Source: Wenzhouxiangella sp. (GTDB lineage Bacteria > Pseudomonadota > Gammaproteobacteria > Xanthomonadales > Wenzhouxiangellaceae). From it: a stretch of 10,813 bases of DNA. Positions 6,318 through 10,813 of the stretch are shown piece by piece; within the stretch, counting starts at the first letter, position 1; the number at the start of each line of letters is the position of its first letter. The position numbers were made by a program, and so were the translations under genes. The notes below the pieces were generated by a model that was given only the letters and a program-made list of their open reading frames with translations, was not told the origin of the DNA and made no database searches. The stretch spans positions 1 through 10,813 of the forward strand of contig SKQI01000251.1 of the NCBI GenBank assembly GCA_007119095.1. The letters are read 5' to 3'.

Positions 6318-7373
6318 ATGCGTATTGGTATCCCAACAGAAACCAAGACCCTGGAGGGAAGGGTCGCGCTGGTTCCCGCCGCCTGCGGGGACCTGGTCCG
6401 CTCCGGGCATGAGGTTTTCATCCAGGCCGGCGCCGGCGACAAGAGCGGGTTTTCCGATGCGGATTTCGAAGCCGTTGGCGTGCAGATCCAGCCCGATGCC
6501 GCGGCCCTGTACGGTCAATCGGAACTGATCGTGAAGGTGAAAGAGCCGATCGACGGCGACCTCCAGCATCTGCGCTCCGATCACCTGCTGTTTTGCTACC
6601 TGCACCTGGCTGCCGAGCCGAAATTGACCGAACGTCTGCTGGAGATCGGGTTGACCGGCGTTGCTTTCGAGACGGTTGAAGAAGCCGATGGCTCGCTGCC
6701 GCTGCTGGCACCGATGAGTAACATTGCCGGCCGCATTGGCGTCCAGGTTGCCACCCATCTGCTGCACCAGCCGCAGGGCGGTCGCGGCATCTTGCTGGGT
6801 GGGCTGCCTTCAGCGGACCGCGGCCACGTGGTTGTGCTGGGTGCCGGTGCTGCCGGTGGCAATTCCGCCCAGCTGGCCGCGGCGGCCGGCGCGCGGGTTA
6901 CGGTGTTCGACAAGCGCCAGGATCGCCTGGCCCAGATGATGGCCATCGGACCAAACGTGACCGCGCTCTATCCCTACATCGAGACGGTCGGCGAATTTGT
7001 TGCCAAAGCCGATATGGTGATCGGCGCCGTCCTGGTCACCGGCGCACGCGCCCCGCATGTGGTGACAAGAGAGATGATTGCCAGCATGGAGGACGGCAGT
7101 GTCGTGGTCGATATTTCCGTCGACCAGGGCGGTTGCTTTGAAACCACCCGGCCAACGACGTACGCTGACCCCACCTACAAGGTCGATGGCGTGACCCACT
7201 TTGCCGTTACCAATATGCCAGGCGCGGTACCCCGAACCTCCAGTCAGGCGCTGTCAGCGGCCATCCTGCCGTATGTTCAGCAGATGGCGCGCAGCGATTG
7301 GGAGCAGCGGGAGTCACTCGCCAAGGGCGTAAATGTGCGTGATGGCAAGATCGTGCACCCTGCATTGATGTGA
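6318..7373 (+). CDS. ald: Alanine dehydrogenase (NAD-dependent)
   Basis: Ald interconverts L-alanine and pyruvate plus ammonia with NAD(H) in the cytoplasm, linking amino acid use and nitrogen assimilation. The protein has 351 residues, close to the 371 of characterised enzymes. Residues that match the active site of the Mycobacterium tuberculosis enzyme by position are Arg15, Lys75 (VKVKEP), His96 (CYLHL) and Asp269 (DISVDQGG). The nucleotide-binding loop GAGAAGGNSA is at 175-184, and Asp198 at the end of the next strand fits NAD rather than NADP preference. The GIPTETK N-terminus and the MSNIAGRI segment (133-140) are also typical. GAGGAG ten bases upstream supports the start. It is divergent from trxB and lies 45 bases before ftsK; a separate promoter may serve ftsK. 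The related PntA transhydrogenase subunit is excluded by length and by the active-site pattern. Confidence 0.95.
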   Translation: MRIGIPTETKTLEGRVALVPAACGDLVRSGHEVFIQAGAGDKSGFSDADFEAVGVQIQPDAAALYGQSELIVKVKEPIDGDLQHLRSDHLLFCYLHLAAEPKLTERLLEIGLTGVAFETVEEADGSLPLLAPMSNIAGRIGVQVATHLLHQPQGGRGILLGGLPSADRGHVVVLGAGAAGGNSAQLAAAAGARVTVFDKRQDRLAQMMAIGPNVTALYPYIETVGEFVAKADMVIGAVLVTGARAPHVVTREMIASMEDGSVVVDISVDQGGCFETTRPTTYADPTYKVDGVTHFAVTNMPGAVPRTSSQALSAAILPYVQQMARSDWEQRESLAKGVNVRDGKIVHPALM

Positions 7374-7374
7374 T

Positions 7375-7380
7375 TATAAT
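7375..7380 (+). promoter_or_regulatory. Candidate -10 box for ftsK
   Basis: A perfect TATAAT sits directly after the ald stop codon, 38 bases before the ftsK ATG. No -35 box with more than two or three matches is found 16-18 bases upstream; a TG dinucleotide at 7371-7372 is one base off the extended -10 position. It may drive ftsK independently of ald. Evidence is the hexamer alone. Confidence 0.35.
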
Positions 7381-7418
7381 CAATCCTTTGGCAGGTATCG
7401 TTAAGGCGAATTAGCGCA

Positions 7419-9722
7419 ATGAGCAAAGCCGGAAGCAAACGCAAGAAAGCGGAGCCAGAGCCTTCCGGTACCCTGGCCAGGCGCCTGGCCGAGGCCTTGT
7501 TCCTGTTGACCTTGGTCACCGCGCTGTACCTGCTACTGAGCCTGGTCAGCCACCACCCGACCGATCCCAGCTGGTCGCGGGATGTAGGGGCTGACCAGGT
7601 TCGCAATCTAGGCGGTCGATTCGGTGCCTGGGTATCCGATCTTTTCCTGGTCGTTTTCGGATACATGGCCTACATAGCGCCATTCCTGGTCGGGCTGGTC
7701 GCCGTGCGCCTGCTGCGCGAGCGTTCTGAACCTGCGACGCTGCCGGAATGGTCGGTCAGGGCCTGTGGCCTGGTATTGATCATCCTCTCCGGCTGTGCCC
7801 TGCTGGCGATGCAGGGGCGTGGCGGTCTTGACGACGGCGGCGGCGTGGTGGGCTCTGTTCTTTCCTCCCTCATGGTCGCGCCGATGGGGTTCACCGGCGC
7901 CGTATTGATCAATCTGACCGTTCTGTTGGTCGGCATTACCCTGTTTACCGGCTTGTCCTGGGTGGCCGTGGTCGACAAGACAGGGCGATCAGCCTTGAGC
8001 GGAGCGGCCTGGTTGGTTGCCAGCATTGGCCGACTGCGCGATTGGTGGGCCGGTCGCAAGGCACGGGCCGAGCGGGAAGAAGTGCGCAAGCGCGACACCG
8101 CCAAGCGCAAGACCCGCCAGGAAGTGCATATCGAGCCACGGGTAGAGCCGACCATCACCAAGCCGGTCGAACCAAAGCTGCGCCAGCAGCCATTGTTCAA
8201 GAACCTGTCGGAAAGCGGCTTGCCGCCGCTGGAACTGCTGGACGAGCCGAGTCAGCAGAAGTCTGGGTACTCGGAAGAAACCCTGAAGGCCATGAGCCGA
8301 CAGGTAGAGCTGAAGCTGGCTGATTTCGGGGTTGAGGTCGAAGTGGTGGCAGTGCACCCGGGGCCGGTGATTACCCGTTTCGAGCTGCAGCCGGCGCCTG
8401 GCGTGAAGGGTGCCCAGGTCTCCAATCTGGCCAAGGACCTGGCGCGCGGTCTGAGCGTCATTTCCGTGCGCGTTGTCGATGTGATCCCCGGCAAGAGTGT
8501 TATCGGCCTGGAAATCCCGAATCAGAACCGGGAGATTGTCTATCTTCGTGAAATTCTGTCCTCAGAGCCTTACGGCAAGGCCAGTTCACCCCTGACCCTG
8601 GGGCTGGGCAAAAGCATTTCGGGCAAGCCGATTTGCGCCGACATCGGCAAGATGCCGCATCTGCTGGTAGCGGGTACGACGGGATCGGGCAAGTCGGTTG
8701 CCATCAACGCCATGATCCTGAGTTTGCTGTACAAGGCCACCCCTGACCAGGTCCGACTGATCATGGTCGATCCGAAGATGCTGGAGCTGTCGGTTTACGA
8801 GGGCATTCAGCATTTGCTTACCCCCGTGGTCACCGATATGAAAGAGGCCGCCAATGCCCTGCGCTGGTGCGTGGCCGAGATGGAACGCCGTTATCGCCTG
8901 ATGGCCGCGCTGGGCGTTCGCAATCTGGCCGGGTACAACCGAAAAGTCAAGGACGCGGAAGACAAGGGCGAGCCAATTCCTGACCCGCTGGTCGACCCGG
9001 CTGCCTTGCTGGAAGGCAGCGATCCGCCGGTGCTGGAGAAATTGCCGTTCATTGTCGTAGTCGTCGATGAATTCGCCGACATGATGATGATCGTGGGCAA
9101 GAAAGTCGAGCAGCTGATCGCGCGTCTGGCTCAGAAAGCCCGGGCCTCGGGCATTCATCTGATCCTGGCGACGCAGCGCCCTTCGGTGGATGTCATTACT
9201 GGCTTGATCAAGGCCAATATTCCCACCCGCATGGCCTTCCAGGTTTCTTCGCGCATCGATTCCAGAACCATCCTCGATCAGCAGGGAGCAGAGCAGCTGC
9301 TGGGCCACGGAGACATGCTCTACCTGCCGCCGGGGACCGGTTTGCCAGATCGCGTCCACGGTGCCTTTGTCGATGATCACGAGGTTCATGCTGTGGTCGA
9401 GTGGCTGAAAGAGCAGGGTGAGCCGGATTACCTGGAGGACGTGCTTGCCGAAACCCAGACCACCAGCGACGGCCAGACCATTGGCGAAAATGGTCTGCCG
9501 GAAGCGGCTGCCGGCGACTCCGAAGATGAACTTTACGACAAGGCAGTGGCCTATGTGTTGGAAAGCCGTCGAGCCTCGATCTCCAGCGTCCAAAGGCAGC
9601 TGCGTATCGGTTACAACCGCGCCGCACGGCTGATCGAGGAAATGGAAGCCCAAGGTGTGGTCTCGCCACCAGAGCACAACGGCCAGCGAGAAGTGCTGGC
9701 ACCCGCGCCGCCGCGAGACTAA
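7419..9722 (+). CDS. ftsK: DNA translocase FtsK
   Basis: FtsK is a septum-anchored ATP-driven double-stranded DNA pump that clears chromosome termini from the closing septum and activates XerCD at dif. This version has 767 residues, with a much shorter linker than the 1329-residue E. coli protein. Four membrane helices are visible (about 25-44, 74-98, 114-131, 158-185), then a short charged linker (about 205-285). The motor domain follows, with its alpha part beginning near 286. Walker A is GTTGSGKS (419-426), Walker B is IVVVVDE (545-551), and the ATQRPSVDVITG sensor region is at 584-595. The C-terminal gamma winged-helix domain (about 703-762, with SSVQRQLRIGYNRAARLIEEME) is the part that reads KOPS DNA and contacts XerD. 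AAGG at 7403-7406 is a modest ribosome binding site, 12 bases from the ATG. lolA follows 54 bases downstream, the usual gammaproteobacterial order. Confidence 0.97.
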   Translation: MSKAGSKRKKAEPEPSGTLARRLAEALFLLTLVTALYLLLSLVSHHPTDPSWSRDVGADQVRNLGGRFGAWVSDLFLVVFGYMAYIAPFLVGLVAVRLLRERSEPATLPEWSVRACGLVLIILSGCALLAMQGRGGLDDGGGVVGSVLSSLMVAPMGFTGAVLINLTVLLVGITLFTGLSWVAVVDKTGRSALSGAAWLVASIGRLRDWWAGRKARAEREEVRKRDTAKRKTRQEVHIEPRVEPTITKPVEPKLRQQPLFKNLSESGLPPLELLDEPSQQKSGYSEETLKAMSRQVELKLADFGVEVEVVAVHPGPVITRFELQPAPGVKGAQVSNLAKDLARGLSVISVRVVDVIPGKSVIGLEIPNQNREIVYLREILSSEPYGKASSPLTLGLGKSISGKPICADIGKMPHLLVAGTTGSGKSVAINAMILSLLYKATPDQVRLIMVDPKMLELSVYEGIQHLLTPVVTDMKEAANALRWCVAEMERRYRLMAALGVRNLAGYNRKVKDAEDKGEPIPDPLVDPAALLEGSDPPVLEKLPFIVVVVDEFADMMMIVGKKVEQLIARLAQKARASGIHLILATQRPSVDVITGLIKANIPTRMAFQVSSRIDSRTILDQQGAEQLLGHGDMLYLPPGTGLPDRVHGAFVDDHEVHAVVEWLKEQGEPDYLEDVLAETQTTSDGQTIGENGLPEAAAGDSEDELYDKAVAYVLESRRASISSVQRQLRIGYNRAARLIEEMEAQGVVSPPEHNGQREVLAPAPPRD

Positions 9723-9729
9723 GCCGGCT

Positions 9730-9750
9730 GTCAGGTCAGATCGGCCTGAC
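9730..9750 (+). other. Intergenic hairpin between ftsK and lolA
   Basis: GTCAGG (9730-9735) pairs with CCTGAC (9745-9750) around nine bases. No T-tract follows, so it is not a standard terminator. It could protect or attenuate the ftsK-lolA transcript, or simply be chance. The remaining bases to the lolA start contain only the ribosome binding site. Confidence 0.3.
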
Positions 9751-9764
9751 GATAACCTCATCAC

Positions 9765-9770
9765 GGAGAA
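9765..9770 (+). promoter_or_regulatory. Ribosome binding site that decides the lolA start
   Basis: GGAGAA lies six bases before TTG at 9777 and directly against TTG at 9771. The second spacing is too tight for translation initiation, so the downstream TTG (9777) is the better start and shortens the protein by two residues. Confidence 0.65.
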
Positions 9771-9776
9771 TTGCCC

Positions 9777-10379
9777 TTGAAGCAAGTGCTTTTTGTTCTT
9801 CTGGCCTGCGGTCTGAGCGCCAATGCCCTGGCCGATGCACGCGAGCGGCTGGACCGCTTCGCCGAAGGACTGACATCCCTCAGCGCTGATTTCACTCAGC
9901 TCACCCTGGATGAAAGAGACTGGCCGACAGAGCAGTCGGAAGGCCGCCTGTACTTTCAACACCCGGACCGATTTCGCTGGAGTTATGGCGACCCATTCCC
10001 GCAGGAAATGGTGGCTGATGGCGAGAAGTTGTGGCACTACGACGAATCACTGGAGCAGGTCACCGTCCGCGACCAGCCGCCGGCTGAAGAATCGCCATTG
10101 CTGGTGCTGACCCGTCCGGAGTTACTGGATCGCTTCTACCAGATCGAGGCCAGCGACGAAGACCACGTGCTGAGCTTTCGTCCCCTGACCGACGACGGCG
10201 AGTTCGAATTGGCGAGCCTGATCTTCATCGGCGAAGTGCCAGCTGCGCTTGAGCTGCTCGACCGTTTTGGTCAGTTGACCCGCATCGAGCTCCACGACCT
10301 GGTTCGCAATCCAGAGCTCGATCCGGCCCTGTTTCAGTTCATCATTCCGGCTGGCGCGGATGTGCTGGAGGGCTACTGA
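9777..10379 (+). CDS. lolA: Outer-membrane lipoprotein carrier protein LolA
   Basis: LolA takes lipoproteins released by LolCDE at the inner membrane, carries them across the periplasm and hands them to LolB. The protein has 200 residues from a TTG start chosen by ribosome-binding-site spacing. A signal peptide of about 19 residues ends in the cleavage motif ANALA/DAR. The mature part shows the LolA pattern: LSADFTQLTLDE, then SEGRLYFQHPDRFRWSY (the G-x-hydrophobic-x4-P-x-hydrophobic-RW core), GEKLWHYDESLEQVTVRD, and the C-terminal TRIELHDLVRNPELDPALFQFIIPAGADVL. Conserved Arg (in FRWSY) and Phe near the C-terminus are kept. It sits directly after ftsK as in many gammaproteobacteria, but the usual next gene, rarA, is not found in the remaining 434 bases. 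A candidate terminator follows at 10404-10432. Confidence 0.94.
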   Translation: MKQVLFVLLACGLSANALADARERLDRFAEGLTSLSADFTQLTLDERDWPTEQSEGRLYFQHPDRFRWSYGDPFPQEMVADGEKLWHYDESLEQVTVRDQPPAEESPLLVLTRPELLDRFYQIEASDEDHVLSFRPLTDDGEFELASLIFIGEVPAALELLDRFGQLTRIELHDLVRNPELDPALFQFIIPAGADVLEGY

Positions 10380-10403
10380 TCTCCTGTCCTCCCGACTGGC
10401 AGC

Positions 10404-10432
10404 CAATGGCACTGTTTTTCAGCCATTGTTTT
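10404..10432 (+). terminator. Candidate rho-independent terminator after lolA
   Basis: CAATGGC (10404-10410) pairs with GCCATTG (10422-10428) around an 11-base loop, followed by TTTT (10429-10432). The 7-base stem contains three A-T pairs and the T-tract is short, so termination may be weak. Its place, between the lolA stop and the tRNA promoter, fits. Confidence 0.5.
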
Positions 10433-10435
10433 CAG

Positions 10436-10465
10436 CTGTCAGTCAGCGAATTGATCAGGTACAAT
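10436..10465 (+). promoter_or_regulatory. Promoter of the tRNA-Ser transcription unit
   Basis: CTGTCA (10436-10441, four of six to the -35 consensus) and TACAAT (10460-10465, five of six to the -10) are separated by 18 bases. The -10 is followed by ACGCGGC, a GC-rich discriminator of the kind found at stable-RNA promoters under stringent (ppGpp/DksA) control. Initiation is expected near 10472, giving a leader of about 230 bases before the mature tRNA. No other promoter is obvious closer to the intact tRNA. Confidence 0.6.
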
Positions 10466-10472
10466 ACGCGGC

Positions 10473-10527
10473 TTGCTGAGAATCGAGGCGTTAAAGGCCG
10501 CACCAAGTATTCCGAGGTGCTCAGCAA
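10473..10527 (+). other. Long-range inverted repeat in the tRNA leader
   Basis: TTGCTGAG (10473-10480) is the exact complement of CTCAGCAA (10520-10527), enclosing 39 bases that contain a smaller GCACC/GGTGC hairpin (10500-10504 with 10516-10520, sharing base 10520 with the outer stem). It begins just at the predicted transcription start, so the 5' end of the transcript could be closed by this stem. It is not a terminator: no T-tract follows. Confidence 0.4.
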
Positions 10528-10530
10528 AAG

Positions 10531-10570
10531 CCAGGTTTACGGAGAGGTGCCGGAGTGGTCGAACGGGCTC
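10531..10570 (+). repeat. 40-base direct repeat, left copy
   Basis: It is identical over all 40 bases to 10693-10732 (period 162). It comprises ten bases of tRNA 5' flank (CCAGGTTTAC) and tRNA-Ser nucleotides 1-30. Weaker similarity (AGCAA a few bases upstream) extends left of both copies. Sequence diverges abruptly after base 10570. Confidence 0.95.
10541..10570 (+). pseudogene. Truncated tRNA-Ser (5' 30 nucleotides only)
   Basis: This is an exact copy of the acceptor 5' strand, the complete D arm and the first three bases of the anticodon stem of tRNA-Ser(GGA). After base 10570 the sequence changes to ATTTGAGGAATT and no anticodon stem, variable arm, T arm or 3' acceptor strand can be formed from what follows, so it cannot give a tRNA. 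It lies downstream of the tRNA promoter and upstream of the intact gene and should be co-transcribed with it. Confidence 0.85.
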
Positions 10571-10595
10571 ATTTGAGGAATTCGCCTGGCACTTC

Positions 10596-10622
10596 TTTCA
10601 GCTCGCCATTGGCGATCTGAAA
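10596..10622. repeat. Strong hairpin in the insert
   Basis: TTTCAG (10596-10601) pairs with CTGAAA (10617-10622); one C/T mismatch follows, then TCGCC (10603-10607) pairs with GGCGA (10611-10615) around the triloop ATT. Eleven of twelve positions pair. Confidence 0.7.
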
Positions 10623-10625
10623 ACC

Positions 10626-10647
10626 GCTCCAGTCAAATGACTGGGGC
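10626..10647. repeat. Second hairpin in the insert
   Basis: GCTCCAGT (10626-10633) pairs with ACTGGGGC (10640-10647), with one G-T wobble if read as RNA from the plus strand, around a six-base loop. It stands four bases after the first hairpin and is not followed by a T-tract. Confidence 0.6.
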
Positions 10648-10702
10648 AGGCGAGCCCTTGAATTACGGGGTTAGTCAACAATTTGAGCAATACCAGGTTT
10701 AC

Positions 10703-10794
<92 letters not shown>

Positions 10795-10813
10795 GTTAGA
10801 GTAATGCACCGGA

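Larger units (their letters stand above)
10569..10670 (-). pseudogene. Possible C-terminal remnant of an unidentified gene
   Basis: On the minus strand a frame opens after TAA (10673-10671) and runs 33 codons to TGA (10571-10569). It has no ATG, GTG or TTG early enough to be a start. The last two thirds read like real protein: SFDWSGFQIANGEL followed by KEVPGEFLK, then the stop. The stop codon straddles the boundary of the 40-base repeat. I do not recognise the protein. An integrase end would fit the tRNA context but nothing in the residues shows it. The same bases form the hairpins listed separately, so the coding reading may be chance. Confidence 0.35.
10571..10692. mobile_element. 122-base insert between the tRNA repeats (possible element scar)
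   Basis: This unrelated sequence is bracketed by the two 40-base direct repeats, as an att-flanked insertion would be. ATTTGAG occurs at its left edge (10571-10577) and again near its right edge (10681-10687). It holds two hairpins, an 11-base inverted match to the tRNA and a minus-strand coding-like remnant. No complete gene is present, so if this was an integrative element it has lost its core. Tandem duplication with divergence of the first copy is the alternative. Confidence 0.4.

Noticed and set aside
9771..9776. TTG at 9771 as the lolA start
   Set aside because: GGAGAA ends directly before it, leaving no spacer; TTG at 9777 has a six-base spacer and leaves a normal signal peptide.
8586..10037. 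483-codon minus-strand frame opposite ftsK and lolA
   Set aside because: It is long only because of GC-rich codon structure. It covers the Walker A/B region of ftsK and the lolA start and has no domain of its own.
10541..10632. A second functional tRNA-Ser beginning at the left repeat
   Set aside because: After nucleotide 30 the sequence cannot form an anticodon stem with CTC, and there is no T arm or matching acceptor 3' strand.
10571..10692. Group I intron splitting a tRNA gene
   Set aside because: Bacterial tRNA introns sit in the anticodon loop of an otherwise split tRNA and are larger. Here the whole tRNA is intact at 10703-10794, and the insert is only 122 bases without the conserved intron core.

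Overview
This window looks like ordinary chromosomal DNA from a GC-rich gammaproteobacterium, with one odd locus at its right end. The gene set (IbpA-type small heat shock protein, PlsC, Aat, TrxB, FtsK, LolA, a tRNA with encoded CCA) is proteobacterial. The order trxB / DUF482 / aat next to ftsK-lolA, together with a compact FtsK of 767 residues, makes me think of the Xanthomonadales/Lysobacterales side of the Gammaproteobacteria. That placement is inference from memory, not from a search.

Layout. Positions 1-236 hold the 3' end of an ibpA-like gene, followed by a hairpin terminator. From 386 to 3350 a tightly packed plus-strand cluster encodes a PlsC-type acyltransferase, a rhomboid protease with an acidic tail, a membrane-anchored SRPBCC protein and a Rossmann/DUF2520 protein. 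Its genes overlap by 1-4 bases or are 15 bases apart. It runs head-on into a minus-strand operon, trxB - DUF482 (FemAB-like) - aat (6132 to 3331). The two clusters overlap by 20 coding bases at 3331-3350. A 185-base divergent intergenic region separates trxB from alanine dehydrogenase (ald). After ald come ftsK and lolA on the plus strand, then a candidate terminator.

Right end. A stable-RNA-type promoter (about 10436-10465, GC-rich discriminator) leads to an intact tRNA-Ser(GGA) at 10703-10794. Between promoter and tRNA lies an exact 40-base copy of the tRNA's 5' flank plus tRNA nucleotides 1-30 (10531-10570, repeated at 10693-10732). The copy breaks off abruptly, and 122 bases of unrelated sequence separate it from the real tRNA. 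That spacer contains two strong hairpins, an 11-base segment complementary to the tRNA's own D/anticodon-stem region, and on the minus strand an open frame that looks like the last codons of a protein, with its stop codon at the repeat boundary. The best explanation I can offer is the scar of a small or decayed element inserted in the 5' half of a tRNA gene. A structured pre-tRNA leader is the alternative. This is the most interesting part of the window.

How the genes work together. The left cluster concerns membrane phospholipid and membrane-protein processing. The trxB operon covers thiol redox, N-end-rule tagging and a FemAB-like protein. ftsK-lolA serves cell division, chromosome segregation and outer-membrane lipoprotein transport. 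Five GGGNAGGG (KOPS-type) octamers were found by eye, all on the plus strand, which would make the plus strand point toward the terminus/dif.
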